In this document: positions 1 to 7,998 of the stretch, one piece after another
Layout of the letters: the number at the start of each line of letters is the position of its first letter
Numbering within the stretch: the first letter of the stretch is position 1
DNA from: RPQJ01 sp963726665
Lineage (GTDB): Bacteria > Pseudomonadota > Gammaproteobacteria > Steroidobacterales > Steroidobacteraceae
NCBI GenBank assembly: GCA_963726665.1
Contig: CAVSDW010000016.1
Span: 1 to 64,000, forward strand
DNA length: 64,000 nucleotides
Reading direction: 5' to 3'
The notes under the pieces: model-generated
What the model saw: the letters and a program-made list of their open reading frames with translations, nothing else
Database searches by the model: none
What the model was told of the DNA's origin: nothing
Made by a program: the position numbers and the translations under genes

Positions 1-955
1 CCTTGGCGAGGATCTCGCCGGTCTCGGTGTTCACCACGTCGTGGGCGAGCACCTTGCCGACGAGGTACTCGGCCGGCACCGGCAGGCGCTCGACCTTGGC
101 GTCCTCGAGCTGGCGAACGTGCCGCGCCGTGATGCGCCGGCCCTCCTCGACCACGACCTTGTTGCCGATCTTGATCTCGAAGCTGGCGGTCTCGCCGCGC
201 AGCCGGCTCGGCACGAGTGCGAGCTCGACGCCCTGCGGCGAGACGAAGAAGGTGTTCTTCTCGAAGAACAGGTCGAGAACCTGCTCGTCGCTGTAGCCGA
301 GCGCGCGCAGCAGGATGGTGACCGGCAGCTTCCTGCGGCGGTCGATGCGCGCGTAGACGCAGTCCTTGGCATCGAACTCGAAGTCGAGCCACGAGCCGCG
401 GTAGGGGATCACGCGCGCGGAGAAGAGCAGCTTCCCGGAGCTGTGGGTCTTGCCACGGTCGTGGTCGAAGAACACACCCGGGCTGCGATGCAGCTGGGAG
501 ACGATGACGCGCTCGGTGCCGTTCACCACGAAGGTGCCGTTGTCGGTCATGAGCGGCAGCTCGCCGAGGTAGACCTCCTGCTCGCGGATGTCCTTGACGG
601 GCTTCTTCGCGCCGGGCGCTTCCTTGTCGAGCACCACGAGGCGCACCTTGACGCGCAGCGGTGCCGCGTAGGTGAGACCCCGGAGCTGGCACTCCTTCAC
701 GTCGAACACGGGCTCGCCGAGGCGGTAGCTCACGTACTCGAGGCTCGCGTTTCCGGAGTAGCTCACGATCGGGAACACGCTCTTGAATGCGGCGTGCAGG
801 CCGTTCTCGATGCGCTGGTCCTCGCGGGCGTCCGCCTGCAGGAACTTGCGGTACGAGTCGAGCTGGATCGCGAGCAGGTACGGCACCTCGAGGATGCTGG
901 ACCGTTTGCCGAAATCCTTGCGGATACGCTTCTTGTCGGTGAAGGAATAGGCCAT
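1..955 (-). CDS. rpoB: RNA polymerase beta subunit RpoB (N-terminal part, cut by window edge)
   Basis: RpoB is the beta subunit of DNA-dependent RNA polymerase and builds the catalytic core with beta'. Only the first 318 codons are present, because the gene runs off the left edge. The ATG has a GAGGGTG ribosome site just upstream. The start reads MAYSFTDKKRIRKDFGKR, and the conserved FVVNGTERVIVSQLHRSPG block lies near residue 140, both diagnostic of RpoB. It is the last gene visible of the rplKAJL-rpoB string and lies 130 bases after rplL. No frameshift is seen in this part. The rifampicin region and active site are outside the window. Confidence 0.98.
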   Translation of the reverse strand, partial: MAYSFTDKKRIRKDFGKRSSILEVPYLLAIQLDSYRKFLQADAREDQRIENGLHAAFKSVFPIVSYSGNASLEYVSYRLGEPVFDVKECQLRGLTYAAPLRVKVRLVVLDKEAPGAKKPVKDIREQEVYLGELPLMTDNGTFVVNGTERVIVSQLHRSPGVFFDHDRGKTHSSGKLLFSARVIPYRGSWLDFEFDAKDCVYARIDRRRKLPVTILLRALGYSDEQVLDLFFEKNTFFVSPQGVELALVPSRLRGETASFEIKIGNKVVVEEGRRITARHVRQLEDAKVERLPVPAEYLVGKVLAHDVVNTETGEILAK

Positions 956-1062
956 TGCGATCACCCTCTGACGGCCGGATGCCCGGCCCACAATGCTCGA
1001 CTTTCAGGACACGAACGGACGGGCCGGCCGGCGGATCTACCGCCAGCCGGCACGTCATTGAA

Positions 1063-1076
1063 CGGGCTTGCGCCCG
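1063..1076 (-). other. rplL-rpoB intergenic hairpin
   Basis: This is a short perfect inverted repeat (CGGGC / GCCCG). On the transcribed strand its loop reads GCAA, a GNRA tetraloop. It sits ten bases after the rplL stop, in the 130-base gap before rpoB. In other bacteria this gap holds a partial attenuator and RNase III site. There is no U tract, so full termination is unlikely. The role here is inferred only from position. Confidence 0.35.
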
Positions 1077-1085
1077 CCATCGCGG

Positions 1086-1466
1086 TTACTTGATCTCCGC
1101 GGCGGCACCGGCCTCTTCGAGCTTCTTCTTGATGGCGTCCGCGTCGGCCTTCGGAATGCCGTCCTTGACCGAGGCAGGCACGCCCTCGACCAGGTCCTTG
1201 GCTTCCTTGAGGCCGAGACCGGTGATCTCGCGGATCACCTTGATGACGCCGACCTTGTTCGCGCCGAAGCTGGTCATGGTGACCGTGAACTCGGTCTGCT
1301 CCTCGGCGACCGGGGCGGCGGCAGCCGCACCACCGGCAGCGGCGACCGCGACGGGCGCGGCAGCCGTGACACCGAACTTGTCTTCCATCATCTTCACGAG
1401 GTCGACGATCTCCATCACGGTCATGTTGGAGATTGCGTCGAGGATCTCTTCTTTGCTGGCAGCCAT
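1086..1466 (-). CDS. rplL: 50S ribosomal protein L7/L12
   Basis: L7/L12 forms the flexible stalk of the large ribosomal subunit that recruits and activates translation GTPases such as EF-Tu and EF-G. The 126-residue length is normal. The N-terminal dimerisation helix, an Ala/Gly-rich hinge around residues 35-50, and the C-terminal factor-binding domain (with GLGLKEAKDLVE) are all readable. The gene follows rplJ closely, so L10 and the multi-copy L7/L12 should be co-translated from one mRNA controlled by the upstream L10 leader. Confidence 0.98.
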   Translation of the reverse strand: MAASKEEILDAISNMTVMEIVDLVKMMEDKFGVTAAAPVAVAAAGGAAAAAPVAEEQTEFTVTMTSFGANKVGVIKVIREITGLGLKEAKDLVEGVPASVKDGIPKADADAIKKKLEEAGAAAEIK

Positions 1467-1526
1467 TGCAGTGACTCCTTGAAAAATTAAGTGTTGATAC
1501 CCGATATCTGGAACTGCAGCCGCGGG

Positions 1527-2057
1527 TTACGCGGCCGCCTGCTTCTGGTCTTTGACCGCGGCGATCGTCCGCACGAGCTTCGCGTGAGGCTCGGCGAGCG
1601 TGCGCACGAACTTGCCGATGGGCGCCTTGATGACGCCCAACAGCTGCGCGAGCGCCTGCTCCTTGGTGGGGAGGCTGGCGACGCGCTCGAGGTCCTTGCC
1701 CGACAGCACCTGCCCGCCCAGCGACACGAGTGTCGGCACGAGCTTCTGGTGGTCCTTCGCAAATCCCTTGATCAGTCGCGCAGCAGCGCCGGGGTCATCC
1801 TCCGAGAAAGCGAGGATCAGCGGGCCCTTGAGCTTGTCGCCGACGCACTCGAACTGAGTGCCTGCGACAGCCCTGCGGGCCAGCGTGTTCTTCACCACTC
1901 GCATGTAGACGCGAGAGGCACGGGCCTTGGCGCGCAGATCCGTGAGCTGCGCAACCGAGAGCCCCCGGTATTCCGCGGCGACGACGGACTGCGCGCGCTG
2001 CGCAACCTCGTTCACCTCGGCAACCAGTGCCTTCTTGTCTTCCAGTCTGAGCGCCAT
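1527..2057 (-). CDS. rplJ: 50S ribosomal protein L10
   Basis: L10 anchors L7/L12 dimers at the base of the ribosomal stalk. Together with L7/L12 it acts as the translational repressor of its own operon. The product is 176 residues. The start chosen is the ATG of MALRLEDKKALV, which has a perfect AGGAGG five bases upstream. An in-frame ATG 17 codons earlier lacks conservation and would sit in the leader. The C-terminal helix that binds L7/L12 is intact. The rplL start lies about 60 bases downstream. Confidence 0.97.
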   Translation of the reverse strand: MALRLEDKKALVAEVNEVAQRAQSVVAAEYRGLSVAQLTDLRAKARASRVYMRVVKNTLARRAVAGTQFECVGDKLKGPLILAFSEDDPGAAARLIKGFAKDHQKLVPTLVSLGGQVLSGKDLERVASLPTKEQALAQLLGVIKAPIGKFVRTLAEPHAKLVRTIAAVKDQKQAAA

Positions 2058-2109
2058 GTATTCCTCCTGGCCTGAAAGTCCTGAAAACGAACACCCGTCC
2101 CTGGGCATT

Positions 2110-2216
2110 CACCCTTCTAGAGGGCGGTGACCTTCGGCAGTGAGGCACTGACTCGGGTATACCACCATCTGCGCAGGCGACCATTAAGGGGAGCGCATCC
2201 CCGCCTGCGGTCTTCG
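2110..2216 (-). promoter_or_regulatory. Ribosomal L10 leader (autoregulatory rplJL mRNA element)
   Basis: On the minus strand the segment begins AAGACCGCAGG, continues through CTTAA, and then reads CGCCTGCGCAGATGGTG. This is the same order of motifs as the E. coli L10-binding leader. The paired arms GCAGGC and GCCTGC form the conserved stem. In the family, L10-(L7/L12)4 binds this element and blocks rplJ translation. Its position between rplA and rplJ is the expected one. The exact 3' boundary is approximate. Confidence 0.65.
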
Positions 2217-2237
2217 ATGATGACCGGCCCCGGACTT

Positions 2238-2260
2238 GCGCCACCTCGAGGAGGTGGCGC
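2238..2260 (-). other. Strong hairpin between rplA and the L10 leader
   Basis: This is a perfect 10-base inverted repeat (GCGCCACCTC / GAGGTGGCGC) with a 3-base loop, between the rplA stop and the L10 leader. It has no U tract. It could be an attenuator or an mRNA processing site separating rplKA from rplJL. The function is inferred from position only. Confidence 0.4.
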
Positions 2261-2306
2261 GCGGCCACGGCCGGCCCTGCATCAAAACGTTACGCCGCCC
2301 CCGCGC

Positions 2307-3002
2307 TTACGCGCCGAGGCTCGATTGATCCACCATGATGCCCGGCCCCATCGTCGAGGAAACGGACACCCGCCTGAAATAGATGCCCTTCGCGGCTGCG
2401 GGCTTGCCCTTCTGCAGGTCGGCGAGCAGCGCGTGAAGGTTCTCGTGCAGGGCCTTCAGCTCGAAGCTGGCCTTGCCGATCGTGCAGTGGACGACGCCGC
2501 CCTTGTCGGTGCGAAAGCGCACCTGGCCGGCCTTTGCGTTCCTCACCGCGCCCGCCACGTCCGGGGTCACCGTGCCGACCTTCGGGTTCGGCATGAGGCC
2601 GCGGGGGCCGAGGATCTGGCCGAGCTGGCCCACGACGCGCATCGCGTCCGGGCTCGCCACGACCACGTCGAAATTGAGCTCGCCCGCCTTCACCTTCTCG
2701 GCGAGGTCCTCGAGGCCCACGATGTCGGCGCCGGCCTCGCGGGCTGCGTCGGCATTCTTGCCCGAGGTGAACACCGCCACGCGCACGGTCTTGCCCGTGC
2801 CGTGGGGCAGCACGGTCGAGCCGCGCACCTGCTGGTCGGACTTCGAGGCGTCCACACCGAGGTTGACGGCGACGTCGACCGCCTCGTCGAACTTGGCGTT
2901 GGCGAACTGCTTGACGAGCGCGAGGGCCTCGTCGAGCGAATACTGCTTGCCCGGCGGAAGCTTGTCCGCCCAGGGCTTCATTCTCTTCGTCAGCGTCGCC
3001 AT
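2307..3002 (-). CDS. rplA: 50S ribosomal protein L1
   Basis: L1 binds 23S rRNA at the mobile L1 stalk beside the E site and represses translation of rplKA. The product is 231 residues, the usual length. The chosen start MATLTKRMKPW lies one base after the rplK stop. A longer in-frame opening upstream overlaps rplK and is not conserved. The L1 signature GPRGLMPNPKVGTVT is near residue 125. It is translationally coupled to rplK. Confidence 0.97.
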   Translation of the reverse strand: MATLTKRMKPWADKLPPGKQYSLDEALALVKQFANAKFDEAVDVAVNLGVDASKSDQQVRGSTVLPHGTGKTVRVAVFTSGKNADAAREAGADIVGLEDLAEKVKAGELNFDVVVASPDAMRVVGQLGQILGPRGLMPNPKVGTVTPDVAGAVRNAKAGQVRFRTDKGGVVHCTIGKASFELKALHENLHALLADLQKGKPAAAKGIYFRRVSVSSTMGPGIMVDQSSLGA

Positions 3003-3003
3003 G

Positions 3004-3435
3004 TTATGCACCCTCCACGTCGACGCCCATGCTGCGGGCGCTGCCCGCGATCGTGCGCACGGCCGCATCGAGGTCGGCCGCGGTCAGGTCCGGCGTCTTG
3101 GTCTTCGCGATGTCCTCGAGCTGCTTGCGGCTGATCTTGCCCACCTTGGCGGTGTTCGGCGTACCGCTGCCCTTCTCGAGGCCGAGCGCCTTGCGGATCA
3201 GGACCGACGCCGGCGGCGTCTTCATGATGAACGTGAAGCTGCGGTCGCTGTACACGGTGATCACCACCGGGATCGGCAGCCCCTTCTCGACCTGCTGGGT
3301 CTGCGCGTTGAACTGCTTGCAGAACTCCATGATGTTGACGCCCTGCTGGCCGAGCGCCGGCCCGATCGGCGGGCTCGGGTTCGCCTGGCCTGCAGGAACC
3401 TGCAGCTTTACGTAACCTTGTACTTTCTTCGCCAT
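3004..3435 (-). CDS. rplK: 50S ribosomal protein L11
   Basis: L11 forms part of the GTPase-associated centre with 23S rRNA. It is also needed for RelA activation during amino-acid starvation. The product is 143 residues, starting MAKKVQGYVKLQVPAGQANP, with the N-terminal Pro-rich PSPPIGPALGQQGVNIM segment and the C-terminal RNA-binding domain. It is the first of the rplKA pair, 56 bases after nusG. Confidence 0.98.
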   Translation of the reverse strand: MAKKVQGYVKLQVPAGQANPSPPIGPALGQQGVNIMEFCKQFNAQTQQVEKGLPIPVVITVYSDRSFTFIMKTPPASVLIRKALGLEKGSGTPNTAKVGKISRKQLEDIAKTKTPDLTAADLDAAVRTIAGSARSMGVDVEGA

Positions 3436-3491
3436 CTCTCGCTACCTCTGTTGGGTCCAAACGCCGCTCTCGTGGGCTCCCCGGGAGAAAG

Positions 3492-4025
3492 TCAGGCCTT
3501 CTCGACCTGGCTGAACTCGAGTTCCACGGGCGTCGAGCGCCCGAGGATCTGTACCGCCACCTGCAGGCGGCTCTTGTCGTAATTCACCGACTCGACGACA
3601 CCGTTGAAGTCGTTGAACGGGCCGTCCGTCACGCGCACGACCTCGCCGGGCTCGAACAGCACCTTCGGTCGCGGCTTCTCGGCGCCTTCCTCGACGCGGC
3701 GCAGGATCGCGTTCGCCTCGCGGTCCGTGATCGGCGCCGGCTTCTCCGGCGACCCGCCGATGAACCCGAGCACCTTCGGCGTCTCGCGCACCAGGTGCCA
3801 GGTCTCCTCGTTCATCTCCATCTGCACGAGCACGTAGCCCGGGAAGAACTTGCGCTCGCTGCGGCGGCGCTGCCCGTCCCTCATCTCGACGACTTCCTCG
3901 GTCGGCACGAGGATGTCGCCGAACTTGTCCTCCAGGCCCTTGAGGCGCGTTCGCTCCTTCAGCGACTCGGCAACCTTGTGCTCGAAGTTCGAATACGCGT
4001 GCACGACATACCAGCGAAGCGCCAC
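3492..4025 (-). CDS. nusG: Transcription termination/antitermination factor NusG
   Basis: NusG binds RNA polymerase through its NGN domain and links it to Rho or to ribosomal S10 through its KOW domain. The product is 177 residues. The start chosen is GTG, reading VALRWYVVHAYSNFE, with GGAGG six bases upstream and within three bases of the secE stop. The ATG-initiated longer frame runs back through secE and is rejected. The NGN domain occupies about residues 1-115, and the KOW motif (VRVTDGPFNDFNGVVE) lies near residue 130. Confidence 0.96.
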   Translation of the reverse strand: MALRWYVVHAYSNFEHKVAESLKERTRLKGLEDKFGDILVPTEEVVEMRDGQRRRSERKFFPGYVLVQMEMNEETWHLVRETPKVLGFIGGSPEKPAPITDREANAILRRVEEGAEKPRPKVLFEPGEVVRVTDGPFNDFNGVVESVNYDKSRLQVAVQILGRSTPVELEFSQVEKA

Positions 4026-4027
4026 TG

Positions 4028-4408
4028 TCAGCCTCCCTGCCCGGTCAGGGCGCGGGTAATCGCGCCCAGCAGCATGTCCAGCAGCCAGAAGAAGACGCCC
4101 ATCACGATGATCGCGACGAACACCACGAGCGTGGTCTGCATCGTTTCCTGCCGGGTCGGCCACACGACCTTGCGCAGCTCGACCCGCGAGCCCTGGACGA
4201 ACTGCCACAGTTCGCGGCCCTGGACCGACTGAAACGCGACGAAGACGGCCGCCGCGAGCGCGCCAAACACGATCAGCCAGCGCGCCGCCAGCGGCAGCTT
4301 GTCGCCGAGCAGATAGAAGGCGGCGATGCCGCCGACCAGGATCGCCACGGACGCAACCAGCTTTGCGGTGTCCAGCACGCTGGCACCGGTTTCGGCCTGT
4401 TCGGTCAT
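4028..4408 (-). CDS. secE: Preprotein translocase subunit SecE
   Basis: SecE clamps the SecY channel in the inner membrane. The product is 126 residues, the long proteobacterial form with three membrane segments (about residues 15-35, 40-60 and 95-118). Before the last helix comes the conserved cytoplasmic LRKVVWPTRQET. The ATG of MTEQAETG is chosen because the longer frame would run back into tRNA-Trp. It is followed almost at once by nusG, the standard arrangement. Confidence 0.96.
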   Translation of the reverse strand: MTEQAETGASVLDTAKLVASVAILVGGIAAFYLLGDKLPLAARWLIVFGALAAAVFVAFQSVQGRELWQFVQGSRVELRKVVWPTRQETMQTTLVVFVAIIVMGVFFWLLDMLLGAITRALTGQGG

Positions 4409-4456
4409 TTCTCTCGCCGGGTCCTGTCCGATCCTTCTTGCACCGCTTTCACAGAC

Positions 4457-4532
4457 TGGCAGGGCAGGAGGGAATCGAACCCCCAACCTGCGGTTTTGGA
4501 GACCGCCGCTCTGCCAATTGAGCTACTGCCCT
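4457..4532 (-). tRNA. tRNA-Trp (CCA)
   Basis: This is a 76-base cloverleaf with 7-bp acceptor stem AGGGCAG/CTGCCCT, discriminator G and genome-encoded CCA. The anticodon loop reads CTCCAAA, with anticodon CCA. It sits between tuf and secE, the typical place for this tRNA in gamma- and betaproteobacteria. Confidence 0.97.
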
Positions 4533-4617
4533 GTGTCGCGAAGCGAATGCCGGATGACGGATCGAACCTCTCAAAACCAAGTGACTAATGACTAGTGACT
4601 GGCGGTCAGTGAGGATG

Positions 4618-4636
4618 GGCGCCGCATCGCGGCGCC
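4618..4636 (-). terminator. Possible tuf terminator hairpin
   Basis: A perfect 8-bp inverted repeat (GGCGCCGC / GCGGCGCC) with a 3-base loop lies 30 bases after the tuf stop. It has no U run, so it may be an attenuator or RNA-stabilising stem rather than a full intrinsic terminator. Transcription must continue, at least in part, to tRNA-Trp and secE. Confidence 0.35.
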
Positions 4637-4637
4637 A

Positions 4638-4665
4638 CTATCCGCTAACCGCTATCCGCTAACCG
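4638..4665. repeat. Two tandem 14-bp repeats next to tuf
   Basis: The unit CTATCCGCTAACCG occurs twice in direct succession immediately after the tuf stop codon. Nearby (4580-4600) the short motif GTGACTA/AGTGACT also recurs. No function is apparent. Slippage-generated repeats in non-coding sequence are the likely source. Confidence 0.7.
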
Positions 4666-4666
4666 C

Positions 4667-5857
<1,191 letters not shown>

Positions 5858-5893
5858 GACCCTTACCTCTGAATTCTCTAGTGACTAGAAACC

Positions 5894-5969
5894 TGGAGCC
5901 CACGACCGGAATCGAACCGGTGACCTCGTCCTTACCAAGGACGTGCTCTACCGACTGAGCTACGTGGGC
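5894..5969 (-). tRNA. tRNA-Thr (GGU)
   Basis: This is a 76-base cloverleaf with acceptor stem GCCCACG/CGTGGGC, discriminator U and encoded CCA. The anticodon loop is TTGGTAA, with anticodon GGT. It is the last of three tandem tRNAs directly before tuf and corresponds to thrT of E. coli. Confidence 0.97.
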
Positions 5970-6007
5970 CTCGACACACTTCGACTCCGCTCCCACCACC
6001 CGGAAAT

Positions 6008-6081
<74 letters not shown>

Positions 6082-6131
6082 CTCGCCCGCCGGCTCCGAC
6101 ATCCGGGCCCACCTCTCCCGCTCGACTGGAC

Positions 6132-6217
6132 TGGTGGAGGGGGTAGGATTCGAACCTACGAAGGCATGAGCCGGCAGATTTACAGTCTGCTCCCGTTGGC
6201 CGCTTGGGTACCCCTCC
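6132..6217 (-). tRNA. tRNA-Tyr (GUA)
   Basis: This is an 86-base tRNA with a long variable arm, as expected for bacterial tRNA-Tyr. The acceptor stem is GGAGGGG/CCCCTCC, the discriminator A, and CCA is encoded. The anticodon loop is CTGTAAA, with anticodon GTA. It is the first tRNA of the Tyr-Gly-Thr-tuf transcript here. In E. coli a tRNA-Thr(UGU) gene precedes it directly, but here that gene is 32 kb away. Confidence 0.97.
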
Positions 6218-6234
6218 CGGACAGAGAGCCGCGT

Positions 6235-6263
6235 ATTTTGGTGGGGTGACCACCCCGTGTCAA
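6235..6263 (-). promoter_or_regulatory. Sigma-70 promoter for the tRNA-Tyr/Gly/Thr-tuf transcript
   Basis: On the minus strand a consensus -35 box TTGACA (6258-6263) and a -10 box CAAAAT (6235-6240, four of six matches) are separated by exactly 17 bases. A GC-rich discriminator (ACGCGGC) follows, typical of stringently controlled stable-RNA promoters. The predicted start falls about ten bases before tRNA-Tyr. It gives the cluster its own promoter, consistent with separation from tRNA-Thr(UGU). Confidence 0.6.
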
Positions 6264-6505
6264 TGTCAGTCTGGCGGGCGCCCCGTCCGCCGGCGACCGG
6301 GGCGCTTGCTCGACTCCCCGCCCCAGGCGTCGGCGGGTCGAGCCTGCAGCTGCAGTCCCGGCAGATCCGGCCGCCGGGCCGGAATCCGGGCCGGCGAGAA
6401 AACATAATATCCCTTTATTTTCCAACGCTCTTCCCATGCCGCGCTGTGCGTGCATAATCGGGGTTGACGCGCCGATCGCGGACAAATACACAAAGAGTTC
6501 GGCCA

Positions 6506-6778
6506 GTGGAAAGACGACTCACGACGAGACACCGGGCCCGCACCACGGTCTACCTGCTGCTGCCCGGCAGCAAGCGCCGCCTGTGCCGCGCGAGCAACCT
6601 GAGCGCCAGCGGGGTATTCGTCGAGACCTGCGACATGGGCCTGCGCAAGGGCCAGACCGTCGACCTCGCGTTCGCCATCAGCCTCGGCGTCGTGACCAAG
6701 ATCCACCGGCGCACGGCAGTCGTCGCGCACATCTCGCGTGGCGGCACTGGCCTCATGATGGAAGGCCACGGCGGCTGA
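6506..6778 (+). CDS. PilZ domain protein
   Basis: This is a small single-domain PilZ protein of about 90 residues. PilZ domains bind cyclic di-GMP and relay it to motility, biofilm or polysaccharide systems. The signature is visible: RHRAR (RxxxR) near the N-terminus and NLSASG (the D/NxSxxG motif) about 20 residues later, on a beta-barrel-like sequence. The GTG at 6506 is preferred. The frame can be extended to a TTG at 6464, but that TTG lies inside a TTGACG -35-like box. There is no obvious partner, and the gene stands between the tRNA promoter and the ATPase operon. Confidence 0.75.
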   Translation: MERRLTTRHRARTTVYLLLPGSKRRLCRASNLSASGVFVETCDMGLRKGQTVDLAFAISLGVVTKIHRRTAVVAHISRGGTGLMMEGHGG

Positions 6779-6902
6779 CGCGCGCCCGGGGCCGGCCCGT
6801 TCGGGCCTGCCCGCCCCTGCTCCAAACCGTTGATCCGTAGGGGATACCCCCGATACGTCGCCGCGCCGGCCGAGGTATGTTCTCTTGCGGTGCGGGGGCG
6901 CA

Positions 6903-7241
6903 ATGGAACGACGCACACCACAATCTGCAGTCGCCGACGCGATCGACAGGGTCCTCGCCGCCGAGTCCGAGGCCGCAGGGGCAATTGCGGCCGCCGAGAA
7001 GGAATCCGAGGCAGTCCTCGAGGCCGCGCGCGAGCGCCGCAGGCAGATACTCGAGACGGCGCGACGCCGGGCCTCGCGGCTGCATGCCCGCGCGCAGGAG
7101 CAGCTTGGCAAGGCGCTCCTCGCGCTCGACGGCGGGCACCCCGCGCAGGAGACGGACCTCGAATCGCTGCGCGCGCTGGCAACCACTGCCGTCGAAGGCC
7201 TCGCGCTGCGGCTGACCTCGGACGACCATGGGCCAGCCTGA
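6903..7241 (+). CDS. atpH: V/A-type ATPase peripheral stalk subunit G/H
   Basis: First gene of the nine-gene ATPase operon. The 112-residue product is almost entirely charged, Ala-rich heptad-like helix, as in the G/H (NtpF-like) subunit that pairs with subunit E to form the peripheral stalks. The start is the ATG of MERRTPQSAV; an upstream in-frame start adds six residues. Its end overlaps the next gene by 14 bases, indicating translational coupling. The assignment rests on coiled-coil character and operon position rather than on a sharp motif. Confidence 0.7.
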   Translation: MERRTPQSAVADAIDRVLAAESEAAGAIAAAEKESEAVLEAARERRRQILETARRRASRLHARAQEQLGKALLALDGGHPAQETDLESLRALATTAVEGLALRLTSDDHGPA

Positions 7242-7998
7242 CCCCCGGTTCGCGTACGCGCAGGCGCGCCTGCAGGCGCGCTACGGATCGCGCCCGACGG
7301 CCGCGGACTGGAGTCACGTCGCGGCGACCGCCGACCTCGGCGCGCTGCTCCAGGTCCTGCGGGGTTCGGCCGTGGGACGGTGGACGAGCCGGCTCGGCAA
7401 TCGCCCGGGCGTCCACGAGATCGAGCGGCGCCTGCGCGAGCAGTGGCTTGCCGACGTCGACGAGATCGCGGGCTGGCAGCCCGAGCCGTGGCGCGACAGC
7501 ATCCGGTGGCTACGGTGGATCGTCTACCTGCCCGCCCTGCAGAAGCTCGCGCGCGGCGGCCGCCCGCCGGCGTGGACCCGCGACGACCCTGTCCTCGGCC
7601 CGATCATGGCCCGTGACCCCCGCGACCGCGGCGCGTCTCTTCGACGCACGCCGCTCGCTCCGCTCGCCGCCGGCTTCGCGCCGCCTGCCGACACGGCAGG
7701 CGCCTGGACACGTCACTGGCGGCAGCTCTGGCCGTCGCGCGGTGCGGCACGTGGTCCGCTGGACGCGCTGCTGCGCGAAGCCGCACGACTGCAGTCGCAG
7801 CTCGCGGCGTTGCCGCTGACCGCCCGCGCCGACGAGGCGCTCGGGACGTTCGAACGCCGGCTGCAACTCGCATTCCGGCGCAACCCGCTCTCGCCGGCCG
7901 TCGCCGTGGCCCACATCGGCCTGCTCGCGCTCGACCTGCGTCGCATCCGCGGCGCGCTTGCGACACGCGCGCTGCGTGACGACACACCCGCGCCATGA
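7228..7998 (+). CDS. atpC: V/A-type ATPase subunit C
   Basis: Subunit C (d-type) is the funnel that couples the central stalk to the membrane ring. The product is 256 residues, shorter than the roughly 320-350 residues usual for the family. The N-terminus FAYAQARLQARYGSR resembles the conserved start of subunit C, which has a Y-x-x-ARxR pattern. It overlaps its upstream neighbour by 14 bases and subunit I by 4 bases. In Enterococcus and Thermus operons subunit C lies after E. Here it has moved to second position. The shortening may reflect divergence. Confidence 0.75.
   Translation: MGQPDPRFAYAQARLQARYGSRPTAADWSHVAATADLGALLQVLRGSAVGRWTSRLGNRPGVHEIERRLREQWLADVDEIAGWQPEPWRDSIRWLRWIVYLPALQKLARGGRPPAWTRDDPVLGPIMARDPRDRGASLRRTPLAPLAAGFAPPADTAGAWTRHWRQLWPSRGAARGPLDALLREAARLQSQLAALPLTARADEALGTFERRLQLAFRRNPLSPAVAVAHIGLLALDLRRIRGALATRALRDDTPAP

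Noticed and set aside
41..1093. Long open frame on the plus strand opposite rpoB
   Set aside because: It is antisense to an obvious rpoB. Its residue mix (Arg, His, Leu, Ala) is that of a GC-rich shadow frame and it has no conserved motif or ribosome site.
6464..6505. TTG start for the PilZ protein
   Set aside because: The TTG forms part of a TTGACG -35-like box, and the extra 14 residues show no PilZ conservation. The GTG at 6506 is preferred.
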